Below, one piece after another: positions 10,601 to 22,620 of a DNA stretch of 64,000 nucleotides (the stretch's first letter is position 1; each line of letters starts with the position of its first letter). The DNA lies in the NCBI GenBank assembly GCA_964059195.1, contig CAXKWD010000006.1, positions 13,570,530 through 13,634,529 of the forward strand, written 5' to 3'. A program made the translations under genes and the position numbers. The notes under the pieces were generated by a model. It was not told the origin of the DNA, made no database searches, and saw only the letters and a list, made by a program, of their open reading frames with translations. Origin of the DNA: Ectobius pallidus. Lineage: Eukaryota > Arthropoda > Insecta > Blattodea > Ectobiidae.

Positions 10601-12286
10601 GGAAGCCTACGATTACATATTGTACACATAAATGCTGTTGGTTTTAACTACAGTAAACTCTGTCATCCTTTCTTTTTTAAATTCTTTTTTGCTATAACAA
10701 CTTGCAGATTCAAAAGAAAACCTTTAATCACAAATAAAGAAGAGGTGTTTTTACAACAACAACAAAATAGTTTACCTTTTTTTTTTTTGGTGGAAATGTA
10801 AACCAACAAGCTTGTAAATAGTACAGAAAACATTTCTTTATTAAGCCATAATTGTATGTATAGGCCCTTACTGTAAATACAAATTGTTTGTTTTGTCTTG
10901 ATTTTTATCCTTTTGGCAAAAGATAGATTTAGGTTCCGCACCGGCCAAGCTGTGCCCAATCACTTCCCCTTTTGCCCATCGCTTCCGAGCCAATGCGCGT
11001 GCCACTGCTTGCTTCCCCTACATCTCCTATCACGGCTATGTACTTGCTCAGTGCCTATACTGTCTATACTGCAGCCTTCCTCATATATGTATAAAAATAT
11101 ACTAAATCACAGTGTTACGAAAATAAGCATTGAACCATATTAAAAATGCACAAAATAAAAATATATTACAAAAATGACCCTTGCATGAAATAAATAAAAT
11201 ATTACGAAAATTACCCTTGCACCATGATAGGTGGCATTGGTAAAAGTTTGAATAGAGAGCCATCTAGTTGCTTCTGTTTTAAATTACTCCTTATACCGCT
11301 CCTTCCCAGGCGGATCCCATTAGAGAGTTGGTGGTAGGAGCCTGGTGCACAACCTAAAACTATTTTCCTTTTTTACTGGGGGGGGGGGGCATTTTATTAT
11401 CTGTGGAATTTGCTTATCCATGCTTGCTGTGCCACTTGGTTTCACAGATAAATGGCAGTATAGGCCTTCCGTTTGTAGAAGTTTAATTATGTAAATTTTA
11501 TTTTTCAGAATGTTATTAATTACAAGTTGATGCGTAGCTGCATAGCTGCTTACTGCAGGAATAATACACCATACTCTTCCAAACAGTGGCCATTACTAGG
11601 TAAAAATTACTACTATCATAAATATTAAACTATTTTATATGTCTATACCGATGATATTTCTTAATACAGGGTCCTTCAATGAAACGAGATGATGGAGTGA
11701 AGTAATTGTTTGTTGGAAAAAAAAAACTTTTTAAATGTCTTCTTACTAAATAATCAATAGTACAAGAATAGCCATTTTGGGTACAATACAAAAAAAAAAA
11801 AAAATTCAACACCTTGTCTACCAAATGTCTTCCATTGCAGTTAAAAGGCATTCTTGGAGCCTGGCCTGGAAGTTTAGAATGACCTCTCGCAGCATGTTGA
11901 CAGGTACCTGCTAGTCGCTTATAAAAATATATTTAAAATTTGACTAGCAGGCTCACTTTAGCATGGAATGACAGATCTCTGTTTCTCACGTTGAACACAG
12001 ATATGCTTATCACATTTAGAAAAAACTTAGTACAAGTTGGATGTACAATAGGCCTATATATTATTCTTTTCATGTTGACACATTCATTGCTTGAATGTAT
12101 TTTAATAGCTAGTTATGTATCAAGTACGCAAAATAACGCTTTAGTGGACGAATCTAGTATAGCAGCCGAATCGTAAGCCGAGGCTGAAATACTGGATGAG
12201 TCCGATAAAGTCTTTGTGTACGTGGTGCATACAATATTTTTAGTAAAAGCTCTTTAAATAAAATGAAATGAAACAAAAATACATTA
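10601..12286. other. Mostly unassigned
   Basis: This holds a copy of the AT-rich repeat at 11135-11225, a diverged repeat near 11280-11350 shared with 6360-6430, and poly(G) and poly(A) runs near 11380 and 11790. Open frames of 60-98 codons show no motif. Confidence 0.4.
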
Positions 12287-12288
12287 TA

Positions 12289-12864
12289 TGAGGCACGTCC
12301 AGAAAGTAAGTTCCGTTTCAATTTATCTCCGCTGCAGCGCTGCGATCGCAGTTCTGCACATGCGCGGTAGACGCTCTGTATCAAGGAGAAGAAACATGCG
12401 CCATTTGGAGATCGCTGTCAGTCACGTACGCTTTGTTGTGCTTGTTTACAATGTCGGTGTTGATTGAAAATCCCGCCGCTTGTGAAATCAGATCTGTGAC
12501 GAAAAACCTCCTACAGGGATTTGGCTGGGACGTGTTTGACCATCCTCCGTACAGCCCTGACCTCGCTCCTAGCGACTTTCATCTGTTCTTACATCTCAAG
12601 TCTTTCCTTGGCGGTCAACACTTCAACAATGACGACAAGCTGAAAGAAACTGTTTCCAACTGGTTGAAGACACAGGCGGCAAATTTCTATGAAGAAGGTG
12701 TACAAAAACTTGTGCCACGCTATGACAAATGCCTGCAAAATTCCGGCAGTTATATGGAAAAGTAGTTTAAGAGTTGTAGAATTTTGTGCAATAAATAACT
12801 TTTCTGTATCTGTACACAATTTAATTTTATTACCAAACGGAACTTACTTTCTGGACGATCCTCG
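12289..12864 (+). mobile_element. Mariner deletion derivative
   Basis: Inverted ends CGTCCAGAAAGTAAGTTCCG and CGGAACTTACTTTCTGGACG are flanked by TA at 12287-12288 and 12865-12866. A frame at 12433-12762 fuses the N-terminus of a mariner transposase (MSVLIENPAACEIRSVTK) directly to its C-terminal part. The central two thirds, including the first two catalytic Asp residues, are deleted. Such internally deleted copies move only with a transposase supplied in trans. Confidence 0.9.
12451..12765 (+). pseudogene. Internally deleted mariner transposase
   Basis: The best start is the ATG at 12451 (MSVLIENP), which is where the family begins. The longer frame from 12433 adds six residues. About 18 N-terminal residues are followed without a frame break by LLQGFGWDVFDHPPYSPDLA, PSDFHLFLHLKS and VPRYDKCLQNSGSY. 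HPPYSPDLAPSD contains the last Asp of the D,D34D triad, and the other two are gone. A family member is usually about 340-350 residues; this has about 104. The frame is open, so the deletion itself kept phase. Confidence 0.85.
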
Positions 12865-12866
12865 TA

Positions 12867-13325
12867 AATAATTATATAATGGAAGGTAGTCAGCTATTTG
12901 TTAAACTCATATTCCCAAATTCCCATATTCGCAAAACAACAGTGAACCGTACATACCAATACGAAATGCGGTATCGATGCATTATGAGTCGCTTTTTGTA
13001 AACAATAATCCATACAAACTAGTATTTATGAAAAGCTTGTGAAAATATGAGTGATAATCCCGAGGAAATTTCAATCCAAGCTAGAAACATTGGATTGGAG
13101 CTGGTGCCAGCAACATGACGGCAATAGTAGACTATGAAAAGGAATATATTGCAAGCAATCCATGTGCAAACATTGATTCTCTTGTGACCCAAGATGTGAA
13201 AAGTATTTGGCTTATATTTGTTGTTATACGATGAAGAAGGCTACCCTGTTTTCTGAAAAACCCTGGTAAGTTTCTGATTATCATAAAGAAACATGTTGGC
13301 TTAAATTTGTTGTTTTATGACCAAG
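12867..13325. other. No recognisable feature
   Basis: This is AT-rich spacer. An ATG near 13047 opens MSDNPEEISIQARNIGLEL before a stop. It looks protein-like, but I did not recognise it. Confidence 0.35.
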
Positions 13326-13327
13326 TA

Positions 13328-14042
13328 CAGTAGAGCCTCGGTAATTCGAGCCCCGGTATTTCGAGGTTCCGTGTAATTCGAGCCGGTCTTAAGAAAATTA
13401 AAATTGTCCATAAAACTAGAGTAAAATCCCGTTTTTATACGGTGTACGCAAGTAAGTTTTACGCACTTCCGAATGTGTTACATTTTGAGCTTTCTTTCAA
13501 TTTTTCCATGTAGGCCTACAAAAATGCAGGTAAAACTGTCCCACTTAGGGTTTTTGTTCATAATACACAGAAATAACCTTGGCTTCAGACTACTAATGCA
13601 TTTCTATTACAGATTGACAGAAACCGTTAGGTTCGATCTTTCTTTGTCGGGACCTCGTGTCAATCAATTGTACAGTGCATATTTCCCCATCCTTTCAGAA
13701 AAGAATACTGTATTGTTACAGTAATCCCTACAATGGTAATTAAAAGTGTTTTCCTAGTAGAATCGCTTTCCCGTTCCACTCCATTAAGGGTCAGACAATG
13801 ACTTAATCCTTAAAGGATGCCCATGTAGCAAATTGGAAATGTTTGACAATATATACATACAGGCATAACACAGGTATGTAGGCCTACTATATTGTTTATT
13901 TATTATTTAAACCATTATTGAGCTCATTAAACATTTATTTGCGATTTACCCATTGATTTAGTGAAATTTCCGTATAATCCGAGTTTTTTGTAATTCGAGG
14001 TAGCCTCAGCCCCAATTAGCTCGAATTATCGGGGTTCTACTG
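13328..14042. mobile_element. Pogo-type MITE
   Basis: The left end CAGTAGAGCCTCGGTAATTC and the right end GAATTATCGGGGTTCTACTG are inverted repeats flanked by TA at 13326-13327 and 14043-14044. Subterminal TAATTCGAG words repeat near each end. The CAGTA start, TA target and lack of coding sequence fit a non-autonomous pogo/Tigger element of 715 bp. Confidence 0.85.
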
Positions 14043-14605
14043 TATATGCTTAAATCCATGTTAAAGTTGGTGTTACTGGTCAATGCCATCTGAGTTTTGT
14101 TTATGGATTGCCATGATGACTTTAAAGTACAAGGCCGATAAAACTGCATTTTGAATGCCGTTTTATGCAATTTTAGCAATTTTTTGGCTTGTTACCAGTC
14201 CGACAAGCAACTGTTTTAGAGAGCGTGTACTAAAAAATCCTTAATGAGAACATAATTATATTAAAATTGAGAATGCATTTATCAGGAGCTTAGTAGTGAA
14301 GTTACTTTATTTAATTGTTACCTATATTCAATTTACTTTTCTCCAGGTTTTAAAATCTTACTTGATAACTGATAGTCAATCCATTGATTTAACATTTAGG
14401 TCTACTCTATTTCTAAAATCAGGAAAATAAAAAAATTGAAAAATAGAACGATAATAATTAGTCTAAACAAGAAATTAAACTGAATAGATGAAGAAAGACA
14501 AGTGATAAAATGATTAAGTAGAGGAAAGGAAATTGGCTGGGTCACTAGGTAAGAAGAAACGAAAGAAATGGTGAAAAGGAAAAGATGCTATGGGAATAAG
14601 GTATA
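14043..14605. other. No recognisable feature
   Basis: This is AT-rich spacer between two pogo-type MITEs. No motif or repeat was recognised. Confidence 0.4.
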
Positions 14606-15225
14606 CAGTAAAACCCCCTTTTTACACTTTTCAAGGGACTGATTAAAAAAAGTGTAAATGGCAGGAAAGTGTAAATTGCAGGAAGTGTAATAGCTGTAAT
14701 GTTATATATTGCAAAATTTAATACTTGAAAATAAATATAGATACCTATGTACACTTACATTATCTATACAAAATATGTTTCACATTGCAAAGAAATGCAT
14801 TTTCTATTGTTTTATTTCAACTTCATAATACCACCAAAAATCATGCAAAACAAAAACACTGGCAATGATTCAAATTAAGATGAATTATGCTATTTGAATA
14901 ACTACAATACATTAAAAAGCAGTAAATTGCACCCGCACAGAAGAAAACCAACTTCACCTGGACTAACACAAATAAAAACTGACACTGCGTCTAAGAGAGT
15001 TGGCAACATAGCGGAAAATTTTGTTAAGGGAAAGCAGTTCTTCATTGAAAACCAATGTTGCCAATAAAGAAAATGTGTAAATGGCAGGAAATGCAACTGT
15101 TTGAAAGTTGTTAATGACAGGAACACTATGTATTATCGGAATAGGATAAAAGATGGGTCCAGCAGAAAATGATGTAAAAGGCAGGAAAATGTAAATGACA
15201 GGAATGTAAAAAGGGGGTTTTACTG
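14606..15225. mobile_element. Pogo-type MITE, second family
   Basis: Ends CAGTAAAACCCCCTTTTTAC and GTAAAAAGGGGGTTTTACTG are perfect inverted repeats flanked by TA at 14604-14605 and 15226-15227. Words such as AGTGTAAAT and GGCAGGAAA repeat just inside both ends. There is no transposase. The length is 620 bp. Confidence 0.9.
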
Positions 15226-15460
15226 TACTGGTAAAATAATAGCATTAAGATAAAGGAGCAATAGGCAGAAATGAAATAGAAGGGGAAATAGAGAAAAGAC
15301 TGGAGATTGCTAAGTTCATAATGAAGGACCTGCTCTTAATTTAATTAATTTAATTTAATTTTTAATTAGTCGTTAGCAACACTGTGCTGCTATAGACATC
15401 GTCAGGTAAATAAATGTATACAATACAGTAATGGTAAAACAATAAATCAGGAAACCCAGA

Positions 15461-17797
15461 CTAGAACGTTATATTGGTTTGAGCCTCAAAAAACTCTTGC
15501 ACACCATAAAATGGGTTGTCAAGCAGCCAACAACGTAAATGAAACTTAAAATGCTTAAAATCTACATTGTGAGCCACTTGGGGCAACTTATTGAACATGG
15601 AGACTCCTAAATTTTTACACCAGTTTTTCGATTTGGCAAGTCTCACCTGAGGCACCTCAAGAAAATAACTAAATCTCGTAGAGCAGCGTTTCTCAACCTA
15701 TGGTCCACGGACCACTTGTGGTCCGCGAAGATTGTGCAGATGGTCTGCAGACATAATTAAAAAATATAAAGCATGTGGAAAGTAAAGAAGTAAAATTTGT
15801 CCATATTTTTCGTTATAATGACCTATAATTAATACCCCAAATATTAAGAATATAGGCCTTCTTTTAAAAATGGGATGTAAAATTAGGGGTCCGTAAAATT
15901 TGTTATACATTTTAGAGGTCCTCTGGTTCAAAAAGGTTGAGAAACGCTGTAGTAGAGTAATGGTGCTTCTCTGATCTGTAACCATACTCAGCCGGGTTTA
16001 ACTTAATCATAACAAGAGTATAAAATATATACATATCAATTACTGTTAAAATTCTTTCTTTTCTAAATGAAGGCCTACAATTTTGCTCCAGATTCTAACC
16101 GCTTTCTTCTGTAGTACCAGAACATTATGAATGCTGCTTCCGTTGCCCTAAATCTGAATGCCCTATCTTAATACACTGTCAAAGAAGGCGAAGTAAGAAC
16201 ATTTTAAAACTACTTTGGACACTTGACTCTTTAGATTGCACAGTAGATATATTACCCTTGAGAGGCGTACACAAACTGCATCAATATGATCTTTCCAGGA
16301 TAACTTATAATCCAGAGTAATGCCTAAGAATTTAACTGATTGTCCATACCTTTAGGACAAGAGTTTGTTAATGTAAATAGAATATTTTGAGTTTTGTCAT
16401 TGTTTAGTTTAAAACCGTTTGCCTGGAACCAGTTAGATGCCTCACTAAATGAATGAGACATATTAATTATTAATTCTTCAATATTCTTGTTTGACGCGAA
16501 TAACGAAGTATCATCAGCAAATAAAATAGAGTTGCATTTTAAATTAGAAGGAGGGTCATTAGTCATAATTAAAAACAACAGTGGTCCAGTACTGATCCTT
16601 GCAGGACCCCACATTCAAGTTGAGCAAAATCTGAATATTTTCCTTGCACGCGCACGGCCTGAAATCTATTTGACAAAAAAGATTTGAATAAATCTAGTAC
16701 TTTGTTACTAATGCCATAATAATTTAGTTTGGATATAATCAAATCGTGTGACACACAATCGAACGCCTTGGATAGATCGCAAAGTGCGGTCATTGTATTA
16801 ACATGCGAGTCCAATCCTAAAATAACATGTGAAATTAACTTCTGTACTGCATCAGTAGTAGATCTTCCCCTCCTAAACCCGAACTGCTCATTACTAAAGA
16901 TGTCATTGCTTTCACAGAATTCAAACAGTTGAGAATACATTACTTTTTCAAGAATTTTGGAAAATGTTGGCAAGATAGATACTGCTCAATAGTTCTCACT
17001 TAATGACGGATCACCTTTTTAAAATATCGGCACTATTTTAGAAAACTTAAAAGATTGAGGGAAAATCCCTCTAACCAGGCATTGATTAATGCATTGCGTA
17101 ACTGGGTCAGTAATATCTTCAATTACATACGTAAGTATGTCGACACTGTTCTCATAAATGTCCTTACATTTAGAATTTTTTACTCCCTAATCATTTTAAG
17201 TATATCGGCAGTAGACATCAGATTCCATCTAAAGACCCTATGTGAATTATTCATCTTATTCAAAAATAACATGACCTGATTGCTACAGACCCCTACTGAG
17301 TCACGTATATTTTGTACCGAGCTTACAAAATAGTGGTTCATATCCTCAGGATTTAAGTCATGAGCATTCTTATCACTGCAATCCCTTCTTGCATTATTTA
17401 TGATTTGCCAGGCAGCTTTACATTTGTTTGGAGCAGCGTTAATTACATTCTCATTGTACTGTTTCTTCGCTTGTTTGATGTGATTATACTCTTTTTTTGT
17501 ATTTTGTAGCATCTCTTTAAGATTCTTAACATCCATACCATACCGCAAAGCCCACTAAATATAACTATGCAAACGCATAAGATGCACTTTATATGATTTT
17601 ATTTCCTCAGTATACCATCCCAGCTTGGGTTTCCTGTTGACATAACCCTTTCCCCCGATAAAAGTTTTAACGGGAAAACACATATCAAAACCATACTTAT
17701 AAACAGTCATAAGATTATCAAAGTTACAATCATTCTCTTGATCTGTATAAAGTTGACTCCAGTCCCAATTATTCAAAAATGTTTTAAAATTTAACAA
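15461..17797 (-). pseudogene. LINE C ORF2 remnant: reverse transcriptase
   Basis: Pieces in different frames read GFRRGRSTTDAVQKLISHV and LCDLSKAFDCVSHDLI. CGVLQGSVL then shifts frame to GPLLFLI and ILFADDTSLFAS, so the catalytic FADD is present. KFLGITLDYKLSWKDHI follows at about 16320, and the usual C-terminus VSMFNKLPQV..WLLDNPFYGVQEFF lies at 15655-15461. At least four frame breaks make it non-functional. A reverse transcriptase of the CR1/Jockey group is certain from the motifs; the exact clade is not. Confidence 0.85.
15684..15949 (-). mobile_element. hAT MITE, family h1, copy 1
   Basis: Ends CAGCGTTTCTCAACC and GGTTGAGAAACGCTG are inverted repeats. The flanks TCGTAGAG (15676-15683) and TAGTAGAG (15950-15957) form an 8-bp duplication with one mismatch. 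The body matches the copies at 56259-56496 and 63668-63924 in the opposite orientation. It is inserted in the C-terminal coding part of LINE C, whose frame resumes on the far side. Confidence 0.92.
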
Positions 17798-18205
17798 ATT
17801 GTATTCACTAAAACTACGTCTGTTGACTGTGCGCTTTGTTCCTTGGACATAAAACTAGCATCATCATGATCAATTAAATACACCTTAATAAAGTATTCGG
17901 TACAGAAGTAAAAAGTTCGATACAGTAAATCATAAAACTTAGTAAGAAAACTGAACTATTATGGAATAAATGATAATGAAATACGGTAGATATTCTAAGA
18001 TCTTATTTGACGGGTTGCAAACAGGTAGTCCAGGTTAGAAACAATATTTCAGGCATCAAAGAGGTAAAATCTGGAGTTTACAAGGTTCCCTGCTAGGACT
18101 GTTATTATTTTTAGTATACATAAATGATCTTCCTTGTGATGTATCATCTAAATCTATAATCTATGCAGATGATACCTGTTTGCTGAAGAAAAATAGCTCA
18201 CTGGA

Positions 18206-19264
18206 CATGCATAATTCGCATTTGCGATAACGCGATTTTATTCGCGAATTTTAACGTTTTTTTTCTTTTAAAAACGCGAATTTCTTTCCATGAAAAACGC
18301 GAATTTTTAAGTTTTTAAAAACCAATACCGCGATTTTTTGTATTTTTTATGCATTCTTAAGTATGCAGTCAATTCACAGTTATCCGTGGGTGGCTCATCT
18401 ATGCGCGGAAAATTTGATTCCACTCACTATTTCGAGTATTCCGCACTTTATTTAGAGTTTCCTGGACTTCATTTCAAATTTCCCGCACTTTATTTCGAAT
18501 CTCCCGCAATTTATTTCGTCAGATTTCTCCTTCCACGCACTTAATTTCGTCAAATGCACAATATGGCGACAAAGTGCGGGAAATTAAAAATCTCGCACCC
18601 AGTTAATTACAGCATTTGGATTGTCCCTTTTTTCAATTTTCGTGCATGTCATGGTCTCAGTTAACAGTGATAATAGGGAGTTCACTGCAGTTAAAATAAT
18701 TCTCCTAGAACATACTTAATTGGCTATTTTTTTTCGTTTGAGAGTTAAAACCTAAGGTATTAAAATAATACTTGCTTGAGTGCTTCATTTCTAGCGTTTT
18801 ACTTTTGATTTTTGTGATATAACCACTTGTGTAACCAAGTGTATCGATATTGTGCCCAGGTTTGTACTGTTTTCCTTTTTTTAATGCATTACATTGTGTA
18901 TGACTGATACAAACATGTGTTGATATGGGTAAACATTAAAGTGCTGTATGATTAATTGACTCCTATGTATTTATGTGTATGTACGTATATTAATAAGAAT
19001 ATATGCTAAAATAGTTTAATAAGTGACTGGTCTTCGAAATCATTCTTTAACTCAACAATTAATAAAATTGCATTAAAAATAACACCGATTTTGGGAATAA
19101 ATGTTTAGGAAAAATAACTCTACTTTTCGGAAAAAGTAACATTGCTTTTGGGAAAAAATAACACCACTTTTGGGAAAAAATAACACCACTTTTGACCAAA
19201 TAATAAACACACCTTTTGCATGTTCCTACTAATAGGACTCGATAATTTAGCGGATTCTTCCATT
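18206..19264. repeat. Unidentified insert in LINE D with short-unit repeats
   Basis: This separates the YADD part of LINE D from its thumb. It contains repeated CGCGAATTT words (18215-18320) and four to five loose units of about 25 bp of the type TCCCGCACTTTATTTCGAAT (18435-18545). An array of about 22-bp units AACACCACTTTTGGGAAAAA lies at 19080-19205. No terminal repeats were found, so the insertion mechanism is unknown. Confidence 0.55.
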
Positions 19265-19463
19265 AATCAATCCAAAGAATGATTTGCTGTAAATAATTTA
19301 TTTCTAAATTCTGAAAAAACAATCATATGCAGCCTAAATAAATGTATTGCTAGTTTCAACAGTGTAAAACTCTTTGGTGTAAATCTCGACTGCACTCTAT
19401 CTTGGGATAACCATATTGCAAATCTAAGTAAACAATTCTGTAGAGTTAATTTTCTACTAAGTA

Positions 19464-20131
19464 CAAGGCGTGTCCACAAAGTAAGTTTCCCTAGGGCGAT
19501 TACACAAACAAAACAAAATTTCATGGAAATATTTATTGCAATAGATACAGTAAGTATTCAGCTATTTTTTAACATATTCGCCACCGGAATTGAGACATTT
19601 GTCATAACGTGGGACCAATTTTTGAATACATGTGCCATAGAAGTCAGCCTCCTGGGATTTGAACCATTGTGTGATAATCTTCTCCATTTCTCTGTCATTC
19701 ACTGTCATTTCTTGAGGGGTAGGGAAAGATAAAAATCTCTGGGTGCGCGATCCGAGCTGCAGGGTGGAGACTTCAACACCTCCTTGCAAGTCTCCTGCAA
19801 AAGTTCGGCTAGGTTATGTTTCAACATACACCATACAGCTCGGACCTTGCTCCCAGTGATTTCCATCTTTCCCTACACCTCAATAAATGACAAAGAAGCA
19901 GAGATGGTTGTCACATAGGCCTACTTTGGTTCAAATCACAGGTGGTAGACTTCTACGACACAAGTGTTCAAAAGTTGGTCCCACGGTATGACAGATTGTC
20001 TCAATTACTGTGGTGAATAAGTTGAAAAATAGCTGAACACTTGCTGTATCTGTTGCAATAAATATTTCGATGAAATTGTGTTTTGTTTGTGTAAACGACC
20101 CTAGATAAACCTACTTTTTGGATGTGCCTCG
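19464..20131. mobile_element. Inverted-repeat mariner derivative
   Basis: TA at 19462-19463 and 20132-20133 flanks ends related to CAAGGCGTGTCC and, inverted, CGAGGCACATCC. The left half (to about 19800) carries the mariner transposase C-terminus on the minus strand. The right half carries another copy of the same region on the plus strand (TVWCMLKHN side, then KLVPRYDR). The two halves face each other, giving a palindromic element of 668 bp with no complete gene. Confidence 0.8.
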
Positions 20132-20410
20132 TAACTTGAAATCTATATTACCTGTTCAATATGTATTATACAGTTTTAACATATTTTATTGTGCTTTCAG
20201 GTGTTGTATAATTGTTAGAATCAACAAAGGCTCCAGCTAGATAATACTCTTCCAGCAACTCTATGTACATTAATATATATCTAGGTAAGAAAGTGTTTTT
20301 TAATAAAATAATTGGGAAAACATTGTAGAGTGTCAATATTATACTGTAACAAGGGCTCGTCGGGGTTCAAAATGAGAACACCGAGTTTATAATTGAAGGA
20401 TGGAGGTTTC

Positions 20411-20416
20411 TTTATT
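20411..20416 (-). terminator. Polyadenylation signal of the solo LTR
   Basis: AATAAA on the minus strand (TTTATT on plus), about 65 bases before the 3' end of the LTR at 20345. Confidence 0.6.
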
Positions 20417-20997
20417 TCCTACAACAATTGACAGTACAGCCAGAAAACTCCAGACTATTCGCCAGTTCACTGTCCTGTTCAGAGCTCACTCTCACTGTGC
20501 TCAGTCCTAATTACAGCACTGTTCCAGTCCAATCCAGATCATCCCACGTCGCGCCGGTCAACTCCACAGTCCTCGCTGCCGCTGTGCGATCCACCCGTCG
20601 CGCAGAGTTCCCCAGGACGGCACTGCCTCAGCCCAGATCAGCTCACCAGCTCTTCCGTTCACCCTTCCCTCCGGTCACTAGTTCCCCGTTGACTAGCTAT
20701 TCCGCTCTCGGGTCCCTCCGGTCACTGGCTCCTCAGCTTCCCAAGACACACTCACTTGAGGCCGCGCTGATCAGCCCTCTCCGTCCAGCTCACCCTCTGA
20801 CGCTGACGCTCGCCGCTACTCACGGACTGCCTCTCTGACTGTTCCCTCGTTGACCCTCCGGCTCTTCACGGACTGCCTCTCCTCTGATGTACTGACTCTT
20901 CACACTGACTGAACTGTTACTCTCATTCGTTGACTGACTGAACTCTTCACCCTGACTGCCGCTCCATCACTGACTGACTGACTCTGCTCGCTCGCCG

Positions 20998-21008
20998 CCC
21001 TTATATAG
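20998..21008 (-). promoter_or_regulatory. TATA box of the solo LTR
   Basis: CCTATATAAGGG on the minus strand is the only strong TATA element in the GC-rich LTR. It sits about 290 bases from the 5' end and ahead of the CAGTCAGT-rich leader-like part. Confidence 0.55.
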
Positions 21009-21439
21009 GCCCGTCGAATGTTCCCGAGTCGAGATCTGGAAAGCTCCGCCCGCGTGGAATCTGGAATGTGCGCTGCGTTGCGCGGGCGCACCCCATAGCG
21101 CGAGCTCCTCCCAACAGGCCTTCCCCCGAAGCTTGGTCCAATAGCCGTGCTGCTGTCACGCCCACTGGCGCTCGTGCCCACGTGCGCTCGTCTGCCGCCC
21201 GCCCACTAGGGCCGCGATGTTTCCAGACTCCGTCGTTCTAGTTCTTTCTGCCTTACTCCTCCTATCAGTTTCTAGGTTTTTCTGGCTTTGTCACAATACA
21301 TTAAACTTTCAAGCATTTAACTTCACGAATAATGTAACGAATAATGTTGGAACTTACACAGTGAAGTGAATCAATATTTCAAATTATATGAGATTGACTT
21401 AAACACACTTTATTAACTTCACTTACCAATGTATATGGT

Positions 21440-22620
21440 AGAACGTGTTTCACAGGCCACCGCCTGCATTTTCAACTACATGTCAACTGCCGGATCTCCG
21501 ATGTTTGAAGGTTCTTCCTGTTCCCCTGGTGTTGTTTTGACGTACTTTGATATCAGTTTGTCTTCCTTTGGAATGTCAAAGTTCATGAGTCTGCTCTCGA
21601 ATTTCTTCATGTATATCTTTTCCCAAATATAGAGTTCTGCGGGTGTTCTTACTGATTTTAATAATTGTGCATCCTCGCTAATTTTGTGGTTTTCCTCCCA
21701 ATGATGTGCCGCTATCGCTGATTTTTCTACCTGTTGTAATCTAATATTCCTGAAATGTTCCTTTACTCTGATCTCCATGTTCCTCCTCGTCTGTCCTATG
21801 TATACTTTATTGCATTCTGTACAGTCAATTTTGTATATTCCGGGTCTTTTATTCTGAGGTGTATGCTTCCTATTTATGATGTTCTTTATGCTATATTTAT
21901 TGTGATTAGCCAATGTAATACCATACCCATTGAAAATCTTCTGGAATTTATGGTTGACCTCTGGATGGTAACTGAATTTTCTATATTTTGTTTCGTCCTT
22001 TTGGTTCCCTAATGTAGTTTTTTCTTTTATCTGTTTTTGTTTTTGGTATTTACCGATTATTTTATCTACCGTGTTGTTGCTGTATCCATTCTTCCTGGCT
22101 GTGGTTACAATGTGGTTGTATTCCTTTTCATATTCCTCCTTAAGTGGTATCTGTATTAATCTGTAAGCTAAACTATTGAGTATCGCATGTTTGTGTGGCC
22201 TGGGGTTGTACCCGTCCGCTTTGATGTAATTATCAGTATGTGTGTCTTTTCTAAAGATACCAAATTCAATCCTGTTCCCCATCCTTATGAGTTTGAGTTC
22301 CAAAAAGTGGAGTATATTCCGGTTTTCAATTTCTAAGGTGAATTTGATATCTGGTTCCTGTATGTTCAGTAGCTTCAATGAGTCGGGTATAAGTTTTTCT
22401 TGGACCACCGCGAATACGTCATCCACATAATATCTCATCCATATTTTGAACATGTATGGGAATGCTTCATTCACGTGCGTTTCAAAATGTCCCATGAAGA
22501 TGTTCGCTAGGAATGGCGACAATGGGCTTCCCATAGCTATCCCTGATGTTTGCTGGAAGAATCTATCATTGAACACGAAATTCTCCATCCAGTCCCTTGG
22601 ACCTCAGCCAATCTTTCAAA
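21440..22620 (-). mobile_element. Penelope-like element, 3' part
   Basis: This is the downstream portion of a Penelope-like retroelement on the minus strand. It ends at 22620, where a Helitron begins, and the upstream portion resumes at 24856. Across the Helitron the frame joins as KEKLLIYLKDWL, a normal stretch of this RT, which proves the two parts were one element. Confidence 0.9.
21476..22588 (-). pseudogene. Penelope-like ORF: RT palm and GIY-YIG endonuclease
   Basis: The frame has AMGSPLSP at residues 18-25 and the catalytic YVDD at 54-57. A linker is followed by a C-terminal GIY-YIG nuclease, with GIY at 250-252, YIG at 263-265 and Arg 268-269. CTEC at 256-259 and HH at 295-296 are the Cys/His set found in Penelope nucleases. 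A WEKIY segment near 322-326 holds the likely metal-binding Glu. GIY-YIG plus this RT defines the Penelope group. A frameshift just upstream of the first ATG separates it from the fingers part, so 22588 is not the true start. Confidence 0.92.

Larger units (their letters stand above)
15340..17870 (-). mobile_element. LINE C (CR1/Jockey-like), decayed, with 3' end
   Basis: The element runs right to left. Linker (17797-17180), RT (16973-16330), thumb (about 16320-16050) and C-terminus (15655-15461) occur in the proper order. A 3' UTR ends in an AATTAAATT-type simple tail at 15340-15370. A hAT MITE (15684-15949) splits the C-terminal region. The endonuclease part is not visible at the 5' side, where an opposite-strand LINE begins near 17870. 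Confidence 0.85.
17870..20270 (+). pseudogene. LINE D (CR1/Jockey-like) reverse transcriptase remnant
   Basis: Plus-strand pieces read FDTVNHKTLVRKLNYYGIND, then SGVYKVPC and an INDLP-containing stretch, then IIYADDTCLLKKNSSLD up to about 18205. After about 1 kb of other sequence the thumb resumes at 19266 with NSEKTIICSLNKCIASF and KLFGVNLDCTLSWDNHI. A mariner derivative (19464-20131) interrupts it. On its far side NLKSILPVQYVLYSF continues in phase once one TA is removed. It lies head to head with LINE C. Confidence 0.8.
20345..21295 (-). mobile_element. Solo LTR of an LTR retrotransposon
   Basis: On the plus strand the block starts TGTAACAAGGG and ends CTTTGTCACA, the TG..CA rule. It is flanked by ATAC at 20341-20344 and 21296-21299. 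Read on the minus strand it has a TATATAAGGG box near 21000 and an AATAAA signal at 20411-20416. CAGTCAGT-rich sequence lies between them, as in U3-R-U5 order. A 4-bp duplication is usual for Ty3/gypsy or Copia-like integrases (4-5 bp). It is far more GC-rich than its surroundings. No internal gag-pol sequence remains, so it arose by LTR-LTR recombination. Confidence 0.88.

Noticed and set aside
20428..20838. 136-codon plus-strand frame in GC-rich DNA
   Set aside because: It is antisense to the solo LTR. Its openness follows from GC content, and it has no motif.
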